Counted from the stretch's first letter, positions 45,818-54,875 are shown. The stretch: 64,000 bases of DNA from Sulfopaludibacter sp035606355 (GCA_035606355.1 DATNFO010000018.1:248001-312000), one strand, 5' to 3'. The notes: generated from the sequence alone by a model not told the origin. A program made the numbers and translations.

Positions 45818-48379
45818 TTGCATCGACTTCTTGGGAATATTCGTTACGCGCTGCGGCAGTTTCGTGAGTCCCCCGTGTTTACGGCGACAGCGATGTTCAC
45901 GCTCGCTCTCGGCATCGGAGGCACCACGGCCATCTTCACGCTGATCGATGCGGTGATGTTGAAATCGCTGCCGGTTTCCGACCCCGCTGCGCTGTACCGC
46001 ATCGGCGATGGCGATAACTGCTGTGTGCAGAGCGGGCCGCAGGGTAAATGGGGCTTTTTCTCTTACCCGCTGTATAAGCGGCTTAAAGCCGAGACTCCCG
46101 AGATGGATGATGTCGCCGCGTTCCAGGCAGGCGCCGGACGGCTCAGCGTGCGCCTCGAGGGGCCTGGACTCTCGGCTAAGCCGCTGCGGTCGGAATACGT
46201 CAGCGGCAATTACTTCCACATGCTCGGGCTGCAAGCGTACGGCGGCCGTTTGTTCACGCCCGCGGACGATACGCCGAGCGCCGCGCCTGCCGTCGTGCTC
46301 AGCCATCACGCCTGGACATTGACGTTTGGGGGCGACGCTTCTTTAGTAGGTTCCACGCTGGTGATCGAAGGCCACCCGTTCACTGTAATCGGAGTAGCGC
46401 CGCCGGGCTTCTTCGGTGAGACGCTGCGCAGCGATCCCACCGATATCTGGCTGCCGTTAAACCAGGAGCCCACGATCGCGCGCGATGGCGCTCTCCTCCG
46501 CCAGACCGCCAGCGCGTGGCTCCGTGTGATGGGACGCTTGCGGCCGGGGGCGAGCATCGCGGGAATTGCGCCGCGGCTCACCGCCGTTCTGCGCGACTGG
46601 ATACGGCACGATTCCAATTATCCTTCCAACTGGATGGCAGACGTCATCCGCATGTTGCCGAAACAAAGTATCTCCGTGGTTCCGGCCGGGGCCGGAGTTG
46701 CCGAAATGAAGGAGGCTTACGGCAGCAGTCTAAAAATCCTGCTGGCCGTTTGCGGCATGGTTCTGCTGATCGGGTGCGCCAACGTGGCGAACCTTCTGCT
46801 GGCGCGCTCGGCCGGCCGGCGGACCCAGATGGCCGTACGCGTGGCCCTCGGCGCTTCCGCGCGGCAGATTGTGGCGCAGGCGCTTACCGAGAGCGTGCTG
46901 CTCTCCATCGGTGGCTGTATCGCGGGCCTGCTGGTGGCTATCGCCGCAGTGCGCCTTCTGCTTTCGCTCGCGTTCAGCCAGGCGCGTTTTCTGCCGATCG
47001 ATGTGACCCCCTCGCCCGCCGTACTGGCCGCCTCTTTCGCTCTTGCGCTAATCACTGGAATTCTCTTCGGGGCAGCGCCCGCGTGGTTTGCAACTCGTAC
47101 GGACCCCGCGGAGGTTCTGCGCGCATCCGGACGCGCGAACACTGCGCAATCGTCGTTAGCCAGCAAAGTTCTGGTGGGCGTGCAGGCGTGCCTCGCGGTG
47201 GTGCTGGTGGCGGGAGCCACCATGCTGTCGCGCAGTCTCAATAATCTGGAGAGCCAGAACTTCGGTTATAAGCTGGAGAATCGCGTCATCGTGGGCCTGA
47301 ACAGTCCGCCGGCGACGTACACTGTTCCGCAGCTCAACGCGCTTTACCGCCAACTCCAGGTCCGCATGAACGCGCTGCCAGGCGTCCACGGTTCGGCCAT
47401 GGCGCTCTATAATCCGCTCACGGACAACTGGGGCGAGCTCATTTATGTGCAGGGGCACCCCGCCGCCACAATGGAGGACAATCCCGGCGCATCGTGGGAC
47501 CGAGTCAGCGCCGCCTTTCACCAGAACTTCGGCATTCCGCTGGTGCGCGGCCGCTACTTCACTGACGCCGACGATGAAAACACCGCGCCCGTCGCCATTA
47601 TCAATGAGGCTTTCGCGAAACGGTTTTTCAAGCCCGGCGAAGATCCGCTCGGCCAGTATTTCGGCATGGACCGGCCGGAAAACGCCGGCACGTTTCGCAT
47701 TGTCGGCGTGACGCGCGATGCGAAGTTTGCCGGTTGGGGACTCCGCCGCGCGGCGATACCCATGTTCTTCGTTCCGCTGATGCAGTCCAATTCCTATCCG
47801 GGCGATCCTCTTCTGCAGCGCGTCGAACTGCGGTCGCACTATATTGCGGGGCTGATGCTGGTTACCAGTGCGCCGCCCGGCACCCTCGAGCCGATCCTGA
47901 CGAAACTGCTGGCCGCGGTCGACCCCAACCTGACCATCGTCAGGGTGCAGACCATGCGGCAATTGATGCAAGTCCGGTTTAACGAAGAGCGCGCCGTTTC
48001 CACCCTCGCGGGTCTCTTCGGCGGCATTGCGTTGTTGCTCGCGGCCGTCGGCCTATACGGCGTGACGGCATACTCGGTGGCGCAGCGGAAAAACGAAATC
48101 GGCATACGCATGGCCCTCGGCGCGAACCGGGGCAGCGTGGTGGGCATGGTGTTGCGCACCACCTCGGCGCGGGTGCTCGCCGGGTTAGCCCTAGGCGTGC
48201 CACTGGCTGCCGGGGCCGGCCGGCTGATTTCGTCGCAGCTCTACGGCGTCCGAAGCTGGGACCCCGTCGCGCTGGCCGTGGCCTCAGTGGCCCTCGCCGT
48301 GTGCGCGATTGCCGCGGCGGCCATTCCGGCGCGCCGGGCGGCCTCGGTTTCGCCCATCGAAGCTCTGAAGATCGAGTAA
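45818..48379 (+). CDS. ADOP-type (MacB/FtsX) ABC transporter permease
   Basis: 853 residues from TTG at 45818. 'LLGNIRYALRQFRESPVFTATAMFTLALGIGGTTAIFTLIDAVMLKSLP' is the family start. It has the duplicated MacB periplasmic domain plus FtsX layout of acidobacterial orphan permeases: first helices near 300-410 ('ILLAVCGMVLLIGCANVANLLLARSAGR'), a second anchor at 'LVGVQACLAVVLVAGATMLSRSL', and a terminal FtsX triplet ending 'ARRAASVSPIEALKIE'. Not identical to the copy at 8445. No ATPase or fusion-protein gene is beside it. Probably transcribed with the BNR protein 33 bp downstream. Confidence 0.92.
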   Translation: MHRLLGNIRYALRQFRESPVFTATAMFTLALGIGGTTAIFTLIDAVMLKSLPVSDPAALYRIGDGDNCCVQSGPQGKWGFFSYPLYKRLKAETPEMDDVAAFQAGAGRLSVRLEGPGLSAKPLRSEYVSGNYFHMLGLQAYGGRLFTPADDTPSAAPAVVLSHHAWTLTFGGDASLVGSTLVIEGHPFTVIGVAPPGFFGETLRSDPTDIWLPLNQEPTIARDGALLRQTASAWLRVMGRLRPGASIAGIAPRLTAVLRDWIRHDSNYPSNWMADVIRMLPKQSISVVPAGAGVAEMKEAYGSSLKILLAVCGMVLLIGCANVANLLLARSAGRRTQMAVRVALGASARQIVAQALTESVLLSIGGCIAGLLVAIAAVRLLLSLAFSQARFLPIDVTPSPAVLAASFALALITGILFGAAPAWFATRTDPAEVLRASGRANTAQSSLASKVLVGVQACLAVVLVAGATMLSRSLNNLESQNFGYKLENRVIVGLNSPPATYTVPQLNALYRQLQVRMNALPGVHGSAMALYNPLTDNWGELIYVQGHPAATMEDNPGASWDRVSAAFHQNFGIPLVRGRYFTDADDENTAPVAIINEAFAKRFFKPGEDPLGQYFGMDRPENAGTFRIVGVTRDAKFAGWGLRRAAIPMFFVPLMQSNSYPGDPLLQRVELRSHYIAGLMLVTSAPPGTLEPILTKLLAAVDPNLTIVRVQTMRQLMQVRFNEERAVSTLAGLFGGIALLLAAVGLYGVTAYSVAQRKNEIGIRMALGANRGSVVGMVLRTTSARVLAGLALGVPLAAGAGRLISSQLYGVRSWDPVALAVASVALAVCAIAAAAIPARRAASVSPIEALKIE

Positions 48380-48412
48380 CATCGGCGGGGCGGCGCACGT
48401 CCTTTCAGGACT

Positions 48413-51178
48413 ATGCCCAAAGTCCGTCCATCCGTCGCACTGGCCGTCGGCGCCGCCGCCTTGCTCGCCGCCGCCGTCGCCCAGCAGCCGTCGGCCCCCC
48501 ACCTAACTGCCGATACATTTAGCGGCTTCGAACTCCGCAATATTGCGGGAACGTTCACCAGCGGCCGCGTTGCCGACGTCGCCATGGATCCCGCCAATCG
48601 CAGCATCTGGTACGTGGCAACCGCGTCGGGCGGGCTCTGGAAGACCGTGAATCACGGCCTCAACTTTCAACCGGTGTTCGATTCCGGCGGCTCGTACTCA
48701 CTGGGGTGCGTGACCGTAGATCCCAAGCATCCCGACACCGTGTGGCTCGGTACCGGCGAAAATCAGAGCCAGCGCGCCATCGGTTGGGGCGATGGCATTT
48801 ACAAAAGCACTGACGCCGGCCGCACATGGAAGAAAATGGGCCTGGCGCATTCCGAGCACCTCGCCAAAATCCTCATCGACCCGCGCAACTCCGATACCGT
48901 CTTCGTGGCGTCGCAAGGTCCGCTGTTTTCGGCGGGAGGCGACCGCGGCCTGTTCAAGACCACCGATGGCGGCCAAACCTGGAAGGCCGTTCTCGAAATC
49001 AGCCCCGATACCGGCGTTACGGATGTCGATATCGACCCGCGCAATCCGAATATCATGTACGCCGCCAGCTATCAGCGCCGCCGCAACACCAGCGTGATCG
49101 TCGCCGGCGGGCCGGAATCCAACATCTACAAATCCACCGACGCCGGCGCGCATTGGAGCAAGCTCACGGAAGGCATTCCGGCCGTCGATAAAGGGCGCAT
49201 CGCGCTCGCCGTTTCGCCGCAGAAGCCCGACACCGTCTACGCGACCATCACCACGGCGAAGAGCACCAAGCAGAGCGGTTTCTATCGCTCCGATGACGCC
49301 GGCGCGCACTGGACCAAGACGGTCGACTTCATTGTGCAGGACCCCGAGTACTACGGCGAAATCTACGCCGACCCATTCAAGTACGATCGCGTGTACCTCA
49401 TGGATATGGCCGTGCGCGTCACTGAAGACGGCGGCAAGACCATTGGGCCCGCGAACTGGCGGGTGCACTCCGACAATCACGCGCTGGCATTCGACCCCAC
49501 CGACCCGAATCACCTCTTAGAAGGCAATGACGGCGGCCTGTATGAGAGCTACGATCACGGCGCCACGTGGCGGCACTTCAATCAGATTCCGGTGACGCAG
49601 TTCTATCGCGTCGCTGTGGACAACGGGCTGCCGTTCTACAACATCTATGGCGGCGCGCAGGACAACGGATCCCAGGGGGTGCCCTCGCGGACGCAGAATC
49701 GCGCCGGGATACGCACCAGCGATTGGCTCAACACCGGCGGCGGCGACGGATACCAATCCCGCACGGACCCCGAAGACGCCACCATCGTCTACTCGTGCTC
49801 GCAGCAGATCAACTGCTTGCGTCTGGATTTGAAAACCGGCGTCAGCACGCCCATCCGCCCGCGGATTCCCGGCGAGGACATGACGAAGGTGCGCTCGCGT
49901 TGGGATATTCCGTTCATCGTCAGCCCGCACAGCCACACGCGCCTCTACATCATGGGCAACCGGTTGATGCGCAGTGACGATCGCGGCGGCACCTGGAAAT
50001 TCGTCAGCCCTGATATCACGCGGAACATCGACCGCGACACCATTCCTGTGATGGGCAAAGTCTGGAGCCCCGACGCAGTCTGGAAAAACGAATTCACGGA
50101 TCAGTACGGCACTGGCACCGCGCTTGCCGAATCGCCGCTAAAAGAAGGACTACTGTTCGTCGGCACCGACGATGGTCTGGTCGATATCTCCGAAGACAGC
50201 GGCGCGACGTGGCGCAAAATCGATAAGTGGCCCGGAGTGCCCGACCTCACGTACGTGAGCGATGTGTTCCCGTCGGCGGTCGACGTGAATACCGTCTTCG
50301 TGACGCTCAACGATTTTCAACGCGGCAACTTCAAGCCGTACGTCTTCAAGAGCGCCGACCTGGGCCGCACCTGGACCAACATCACCGGCGATCTGCCCGA
50401 CGGTCAACCGGCATGGACGGTGGTGCAGGACCATCTCAACCCGAACCTTCTCTTTGCCGGAACAGAGTACGGGCTGAACCTCACTATCGATGGCGGCCGT
50501 CACTGGGTCCCGTTGCGGCACGGTCTGCCGCCGATACCGATCCGCGACCTGGAAGTTCAGAAACGCGAGAACGATCTCGCCATCGCATCCTTCGGCCGCG
50601 GGTTCTTCGTGCTGGACGACTTTGCGCCGCTGCGGCAGATCTCGCCCGATACCTTTTCCCAGGAAGCTGCGCTTTTCGCGGTAGGACGCCGCGCGCAACT
50701 CTACGATGAGATCGGCTACTACTCGGCGACGGGCGACAATGCCGGCTCGCCGAATCCGCCGGCGGGAGCGCTGCTCACCTATTACTTGCGCGACGATATG
50801 ACGGAGAAGGTCGTCCTGACGGTCACCGACGCCAGCGGCAAGCAGGTCCGGCAGATGGATGCATCGCAGACGGCGGGAATTCATCGGACGCCGTGGGATC
50901 TGCGGGAGACTGCGCCGGCCAATCCCGGTGGTGGTGGACGGGGCAGGGGAGGCGCGGCAGCAGCGCGGCCGGCCGGTCCGCCGCCTGAGGGTGGAGAAGC
51001 AGCCGCCGCGCCGCAGGGCAGGGGAGGCCGAGGCTTCGGAGGGAGAGGAGCAAGAGGTCCGCTGGTTCAACCGGGAACTTATTCGGTCACGCTGGCGAAA
51101 CAAGCGAACGGAACGCTCACGCCCCTGGGCAAGCCGCAAAGGGTCGAAGTGCTACCGTTGGAAGCGTCGAACCGGTAA
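48413..51178 (+). CDS. Secreted BNR/sortilin-type beta-propeller protein
   Basis: 921 residues with a signal peptide (VALAVGAAALLAAAVAQ). Many Asp-box/BNR-like blades with 'GLWKTVNHGLNFQPVF', 'GIYKSTDAGRTWKKMG', 'GLFKTTDGGQTWKAVLE', 'FYRSDDAGAHWTK', 'LYESYDHGATWRHF', 'RSDDRGGTWKFVSPD', and 'DISEDSGATWRKI' form one or two propellers. The C-terminus has a beta domain, a Gly/Arg/Ala/Pro-rich linker (about 840-890) and a final 'PGTYSVTLAKQANG' strand. Many acidobacteria call such proteins glycosyl hydrolases, but no catalytic motif is visible. The stop codon lies inside the R2 inverted repeat at 51175. Confidence 0.88.
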   Translation: MPKVRPSVALAVGAAALLAAAVAQQPSAPHLTADTFSGFELRNIAGTFTSGRVADVAMDPANRSIWYVATASGGLWKTVNHGLNFQPVFDSGGSYSLGCVTVDPKHPDTVWLGTGENQSQRAIGWGDGIYKSTDAGRTWKKMGLAHSEHLAKILIDPRNSDTVFVASQGPLFSAGGDRGLFKTTDGGQTWKAVLEISPDTGVTDVDIDPRNPNIMYAASYQRRRNTSVIVAGGPESNIYKSTDAGAHWSKLTEGIPAVDKGRIALAVSPQKPDTVYATITTAKSTKQSGFYRSDDAGAHWTKTVDFIVQDPEYYGEIYADPFKYDRVYLMDMAVRVTEDGGKTIGPANWRVHSDNHALAFDPTDPNHLLEGNDGGLYESYDHGATWRHFNQIPVTQFYRVAVDNGLPFYNIYGGAQDNGSQGVPSRTQNRAGIRTSDWLNTGGGDGYQSRTDPEDATIVYSCSQQINCLRLDLKTGVSTPIRPRIPGEDMTKVRSRWDIPFIVSPHSHTRLYIMGNRLMRSDDRGGTWKFVSPDITRNIDRDTIPVMGKVWSPDAVWKNEFTDQYGTGTALAESPLKEGLLFVGTDDGLVDISEDSGATWRKIDKWPGVPDLTYVSDVFPSAVDVNTVFVTLNDFQRGNFKPYVFKSADLGRTWTNITGDLPDGQPAWTVVQDHLNPNLLFAGTEYGLNLTIDGGRHWVPLRHGLPPIPIRDLEVQKRENDLAIASFGRGFFVLDDFAPLRQISPDTFSQEAALFAVGRRAQLYDEIGYYSATGDNAGSPNPPAGALLTYYLRDDMTEKVVLTVTDASGKQVRQMDASQTAGIHRTPWDLRETAPANPGGGGRGRGGAAAARPAGPPPEGGEAAAAPQGRGGRGFGGRGARGPLVQPGTYSVTLAKQANGTLTPLGKPQRVEVLPLEASNR

Positions 51179-51240
51179 CGACCGGGCTCCTGCCCGGTCG
51201 CAAACTAAAAAGTGCGACCGGGCGGGAGCCCGGTCGTTAC
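51175..51240. repeat. R2 long inverted repeat spanning both stop codons of a convergent pair
   Basis: Arm 51175-51202 (GTAACGACCGGGCTCC... to ...CCGGTCGCA), spacer AACTAAAAAG, arm 51213-51240, with 27 of 28 positions complementary. The TAA of the BNR gene (51176-51178) and the TAA of the minus-strand gene (51237-51239) both lie inside the arms. The structure would be a bidirectional terminator. Confidence 0.93.
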
Positions 51241-51650
51241 TGTGCCGCGATCTCTCCGAATACTTTCATCATGTCGCGATGCGCCAGGACGGCGTTCGGA
51301 TCGCGCTGCATGGTCTCCCAGTATTTCCGGGCGAACTCGCCGCCATCTTCCGCCGGACTCACCAGTTCCCGCGCGCGACCGATCAGCGTGGTCGCATCGG
51401 CGGCGGTTGCCGGCTCTTCTTTGAAGTCCAGCGTCTCATCCACCAGCACCACGAACTGCGAGAGCTCGCGCAGCCAGGCAAACCACGGGTCATTCAGCAC
51501 CAGCCCTAGAAACTGGCCGGGCGACGAGATCCGCTCCACCTCTCGCTCATACATCGCTTTCTCGGAATCCAGCAATACCTTGTGCAGCCGCATGAGTCCG
51601 TTTCGCAGCGCGGTGAGGCGCTCGCGGGCGTTATCGGTCATCGGCTCCAT
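51237..51650 (-). CDS. Conserved hypothetical cytoplasmic protein
   Basis: 137 residues from ATG at 51650 (an ATG at 51641 is also possible). It is all-helical in outline: 'TALRNGLMRLHKVLLDSEKAMYEREVERI', then 'LGLVLNDPWFAWLRELSQFVVLVDETLD', then 'FARKYWETMQRDPNAVLAHRDMMKVFGEI'. No family is recognised with certainty and no catalytic motif is visible. It stands alone, with its stop in the R2 repeat. Confidence 0.65.
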   Translation of the reverse strand: MEPMTDNARERLTALRNGLMRLHKVLLDSEKAMYEREVERISSPGQFLGLVLNDPWFAWLRELSQFVVLVDETLDFKEEPATAADATTLIGRARELVSPAEDGGEFARKYWETMQRDPNAVLAHRDMMKVFGEIAAQ

Positions 51651-51746
51651 GGTAGCGTGAACAGGCACGCCGGATACCGTTTCAATGGTTAATCTGCGCG
51701 CAATTTATAGATCCTTTTGCGCGGCTTTCGCGTCATATTAGGAAGA

Positions 51747-52196
51747 ATGAGTTTTCTCGACAATCTGGAAAATAACCTCAAGAGCCTGGAGTCGCAGGAG
51801 GAAGGCAAGGCAGACACCGCCCGCCAGCGCCGCGCGCGCGACAACCAGAGAGCCGAAGCGCTTGCGTCCGCTGATTATGCCGAAGCTCTGAAGAAGGGTC
51901 CATTCACGCAGCAGTTGCTGGTGCACGCCACGCGCCTCGGGCATCAGATGCGGACCAAGGTATATTGCTCGTGGCTCGGCACCACGCTGCGCCTCGAAGC
52001 GCGCGGACGCCGGATGGAACTGCGCCCCACCGCCGCGGGAGTGGTCGCCGTTTTCCTGGAGAACAACGAGGAAATTCGCAAGGATCCAGTGAATCTGAAC
52101 AGCAATCCGGAGCCGTTCCTGCGTGCCTGGCTTGCCGCCATCGTGGAGGAGGACGCAAAGAACGCTGTGCAATCCCTCCCCGCCGAAGCTTTGTAG
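51747..52196 (+). CDS. Conserved hypothetical protein
   Basis: 149 residues from ATG at 51747 with GGAAG upstream; a GTG about 30 bases earlier is a weaker start. 'SFLDNLENNLKSLESQEEGKADTARQRRARDNQRAEALASADYAE' is a long charged helix, followed by a compact domain ('LRLEARGRRMELRPTAAGVVAVFLENNEEIR', 'PEPFLRAWLAAIVEE'). I do not recognise the family; the helix suggests coiled-coil or nucleic-acid/ribosome contact. It precedes the K+ channel gene by 48 bp. Confidence 0.65.
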   Translation: MSFLDNLENNLKSLESQEEGKADTARQRRARDNQRAEALASADYAEALKKGPFTQQLLVHATRLGHQMRTKVYCSWLGTTLRLEARGRRMELRPTAAGVVAVFLENNEEIRKDPVNLNSNPEPFLRAWLAAIVEEDAKNAVQSLPAEAL

Positions 52197-52201
52197 CGCA
52201 C

Positions 52202-52228
52202 ACTCGCCTTGCACCCCGGGCGAGTTTG
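52202..52228 (+). terminator. Weak terminator-like hairpin
   Basis: ACTCGCC (52202-52208) pairs with GGCGAGT (52219-52225), followed by TTT. It lies between the hypothetical gene and the K+ channel gene. The T run is short, so this may be only a weak terminator. Confidence 0.35.
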
Positions 52229-52244
52229 GCATGATCTAGTAATC

Positions 52245-53159
52245 ATGCAAAAACCGGCGTTCGACCCTGGCCTAACGCGCACCTTCACCCGGCCGCTCAG
52301 CCGCGCGATCAACAAGGATGGAAGTTTCAACGTGCACCGCGTAGGCACGACGTGGCGCGACGTCCACCCATACCTCTACCTGGTGAACCTGAGTTGGCCG
52401 GCGTTTCTTTCCGCGCTCTTCTTGGGCTATGTGGCCGTGAACACCATCTTCGCGCTGTGCTACTACGCGATCGGCAACAACCAGTTGCAGGGCATCGACG
52501 CACCGGACGCACTGGGCCGCTTCGTCAGCGATTTTTTCTTCAGCGCACAAACTCTGAGCACCGTCGGATATGGCAACATCGCGCCCAAAGGCCTCGGTGC
52601 GCAAATGCTCTCGTCCATCGAAGCGCTGACGGGCGTGCTCGGCTTCGCCATTGCGACCGGCCTGCTGTTCGGGCGGGTCTCGCGGCCGAGCGCGCGTATC
52701 GGTTTCAGCGAGAACATGGTGGTTGCGCCGTACCAGGACATCACCAGCCTGCAATTTCGAGTCGTAAATCGCCGGACGAATGACGTGGTGGACCTGGAGG
52801 CGCGGATGCTGTTTATGACCGTGCAGGAGCAGAACGGCCAGCCGCAGCGCCGCTACGATTTGCTATCCCTCGAGCGCCCCAACGTCATGTTTCTGCCCTT
52901 GACGTGGACGGTTGTTCACCCCATCGATAAAGACAGTCCGCTCTTTGGGCTGACGGCTGACGATTTGAAGCGGCTGCAAGCCGAAGTCATGATCCTGGTC
53001 AAGGCTTACGACGACACCTTCAGTCAAACGGTGCTGGCGCGCTACTCGTACCGGTTCGACGAAATTCTGTGGGGCCGCAGGTTTGCTCCGGCGTTCATCG
53101 TGGATGACGAAGGCGACTTAGTGCTCGAGGTCCGGAAGGTCAGCGAACTGACGAACTAA
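52245..53159 (+). CDS. Inward-rectifier-type (KirBac) potassium channel
   Basis: 304 residues from ATG at 52245. Architecture: cytosolic N-terminus with 'NKDGSFNVHRVG', a first helix ('PAFLSALFLGYVAVNTIFALCYYAI'), pore helix and filter 'FFFSAQTLSTVGYGNIAPKG' (TVGYG, about 104-108), a second helix ('ALTGVLGFAIATGLLFGRVSRP') and a C-terminal immunoglobulin-like domain ('ITSLQFRVVNRRTNDVVDLEARMLFM', 'LDLLSLERPNVMFLPLTWTVVHPI', 'DDTFSQTVLARYSYRFDEILWGRRFA'). The order and filter match bacterial Kir channels, which form K+ tetramers gated by lipids. No operon partner is apparent. A large R2-type repeat follows. Confidence 0.93.
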   Translation: MQKPAFDPGLTRTFTRPLSRAINKDGSFNVHRVGTTWRDVHPYLYLVNLSWPAFLSALFLGYVAVNTIFALCYYAIGNNQLQGIDAPDALGRFVSDFFFSAQTLSTVGYGNIAPKGLGAQMLSSIEALTGVLGFAIATGLLFGRVSRPSARIGFSENMVVAPYQDITSLQFRVVNRRTNDVVDLEARMLFMTVQEQNGQPQRRYDLLSLERPNVMFLPLTWTVVHPIDKDSPLFGLTADDLKRLQAEVMILVKAYDDTFSQTVLARYSYRFDEILWGRRFAPAFIVDDEGDLVLEVRKVSELTN

Positions 53160-53172
53160 CTGCCGCGCCCAG

Positions 53173-53363
53173 CCTGCGACCGGTCGGGAGACCGGTCGCT
53201 ACTACCAGACCAAACGGCCAGACGAAGATCTTGTGAAGAAATGCGAGCGCCGAATCTAAAGGCGGTCGGCCGGGCGATCCGGGAAATCAAGTAGCGACCG
53301 GTCTCCAGACCGGTCGCAGGCGCGCGGAGCGCGCCCTCGACAGGAAGAATTCCTGTCGGCACG
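53173..53363. repeat. R2 compound inverted repeat between convergent genes
   Basis: Left arm GCCTGCGACCGGTCGGGAGA plus CCGGTCGCTAC (53173-53203) and right arm GTAGCGACCGGTCTCCAGAC plus CGGTCGCAGGC (53291-53321) are inverted repeats 87 bp apart; each is also palindromic in itself. After the right arm come GCGCGCGGAGCGCGC and GACAGGAAGAATTCCTGTC (53338-53356), the same order as in the copy at 4861. It fills the space between the K+ channel and DinB stops. Confidence 0.88.
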
Positions 53364-53373
53364 TCAACTGAAC

Positions 53374-53913
53374 TCACCTGCTCGCAGGAGGCACCACGCC
53401 GTTCATTCTGGCGTAGACCACCATTTGTCCGTAGTGATCGAAGCTGTGCCACACCGCCATATCGAGGACCGCTCCGCGCATGATTTTCCCGTCGCCGAAC
53501 GGCGAATTCACGAGCGTGTGTTCGTTATCCGCGGTCACCGCGTTCGCTGCTTTATGGGCGTAGGCGAAAGCGGCTTTCATGAACGCCACAATCTCATCCT
53601 TGGACTTCGCGTCCGCGGGACCGTTTTCGCCGCCTGTATCGACCGGCGGCTTCTCTCCGAGTGACGCGGCGGAGACCATGTAAACCACGGCCGCCAGATG
53701 CTTGCACTGATCGCCGAAGGTGCGCACGCCTTTGAATGTGCCCTCCGTCGGCGCGAAGTTGAACTTGTCGGCGGGCATCGCTTCGGCCAAAGAGACGATC
53801 TCCTTGTCGGCGGCCGTCAGGAAGGTGTCGTGCATCTTTGCGATTTGCGCGTCATCGGCGGCCCACGCGGCGCCCGCGGCGATCAGCGGTAACAGAAACG
53901 TAAGTGTTTTCAT
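53374..53913 (-). CDS. Exported DinB-like four-helix protein
   Basis: 179 residues with a signal peptide (LTFLLPLIAAGAAWA). The four-helix DinB/YfiT pattern is visible: 'HDTFLTAADKEIVSLAEAMPADKFNFAPTEG', 'TFGDQCKHLAAVVYMVSAA', 'KDEIVAFMKAAFAYAHKAAN', 'MRGAVLDMAVWHSFDHYGQMVVYARMNG'. His residues in 'CKHLAAV' and 'HSFDHYGQ' fit the metal site of DinB proteins, which often act as thiol transferases or metal-dependent hydrolases. The signal peptide points to export. The substrate is unknown. Confidence 0.85.
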   Translation of the reverse strand: MKTLTFLLPLIAAGAAWAADDAQIAKMHDTFLTAADKEIVSLAEAMPADKFNFAPTEGTFKGVRTFGDQCKHLAAVVYMVSAASLGEKPPVDTGGENGPADAKSKDEIVAFMKAAFAYAHKAANAVTADNEHTLVNSPFGDGKIMRGAVLDMAVWHSFDHYGQMVVYARMNGVVPPASR

Positions 53914-53992
53914 TTGAACCTCTCCTCGGGAATTCGTTCCATTGTAGACGGACGGCTGTCCGTAAGGTATCGCGCCGCTCTATAATCGAACC

Positions 53993-54280
53993 ATGGCATT
54001 ACGTCCGTTACACGACCGCGTACTCGTTAAGCGTCTCGAAGAAGGTGAACAGCAGCGGGGCGGCATCATCATCCCCGATTCCGCCAAAGAAAAGCCGCAG
54101 CAGGCCGAAGTGGTGGCCGTCGGCAATGGCAAGCTGCTGGAGAAGGGCGATCGCGTCGCCCCCGAGGTCAAGGCCGGCGACCGCATCCTCTTTGGCAAGT
54201 ACGGCGGCAACGATGTCAAAATCGATGGCCAGGAGTACCTCATTCTCCGCGAGGACGAGATCCTCGGAGTGCTCGAATAA
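53993..54280 (+). CDS. groES: Co-chaperonin GroES
   Basis: 95 residues: 'MALRPLHDRVLVKRLEEGEQQRGGIIIPDSAKEKPQQAEVVAVGNGK' (mobile loop included) and 'VKAGDRILFGKYGGNDVKIDGQEYLILREDEILGVLE'. This is the heptameric lid of GroEL. Unlike the usual groES-groEL operon, the next gene is skp, so groEL must be elsewhere. Confidence 0.97.
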   Translation: MALRPLHDRVLVKRLEEGEQQRGGIIIPDSAKEKPQQAEVVAVGNGKLLEKGDRVAPEVKAGDRILFGKYGGNDVKIDGQEYLILREDEILGVLE

Positions 54281-54326
54281 GGTGTGCTAACCTGGAAATC
54301 TAACACCCTTTTCAGGAGTTTTTTCG

Positions 54327-54875
54327 ATGTCTTTACGGATCGGGCTTCGACCGCTCTTAGTCTGCGCCACGGCGGTCGTCCTCAGCCAGGCCGCGTTCGC
54401 CCAGGTGAAGATTGCCGTGGTGAATCTTCAGAACGCAGTCATGTCTACGGCCGAAATCAACAAGGCGAATGATGAGATGCAGGCCAAGTTCAAGCCCCAG
54501 CAGGATGAGCTGAACAACCTGAACAATCAGATGCAGCAGATCTCCAGTCAGCTGCAAACGCAGGGCGATAAGCTCTCCCCGCAGGCAGCCGCGGACCTGC
54601 AGGCCAATGGCCAGCGCCTCCAGCGCGAAGCTCAGCGGAAAGATCAGGATCTGCGCGATGCCGTGGAAGCCTATCGCAATGACGTTCTGCAGAAGAGCTC
54701 GCAGAAGATGAGCGATGTAGTAAAGAAGTTGGCCGAAGAACGCGGATATGACCTGGTAGTGGACAGCCAGACCACGCTTTTCGTTAAGCCCGCGATCGAT
54801 ATCACGAAAGACGTGATCGCCGCTTACGATAAAGCGTATCCGGTTGCCGCCGCGCCGCCGGCCGCAAAGAAGTAA
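54327..54875 (+). CDS. Periplasmic chaperone Skp (OmpH)
   Basis: 182 residues with a signal peptide (LLVCATAVVLSQAAFAQ). 'VKIAVVNLQNAVMSTAEINKANDEMQAKFKPQQDELNNLNNQMQQI' begins the Skp/OmpH body; long coiled-coil helices (about 50-135) are followed by 'KKLAEERGYDLVVDSQTTLFVKPAIDITKDVIAAYDKAYP', the typical C-terminal return. It should bind unfolded outer-membrane proteins as a trimer. It starts 46 bp after groES; a shared transcript is possible. Confidence 0.88.
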   Translation: MSLRIGLRPLLVCATAVVLSQAAFAQVKIAVVNLQNAVMSTAEINKANDEMQAKFKPQQDELNNLNNQMQQISSQLQTQGDKLSPQAAADLQANGQRLQREAQRKDQDLRDAVEAYRNDVLQKSSQKMSDVVKKLAEERGYDLVVDSQTTLFVKPAIDITKDVIAAYDKAYPVAAAPPAAKK

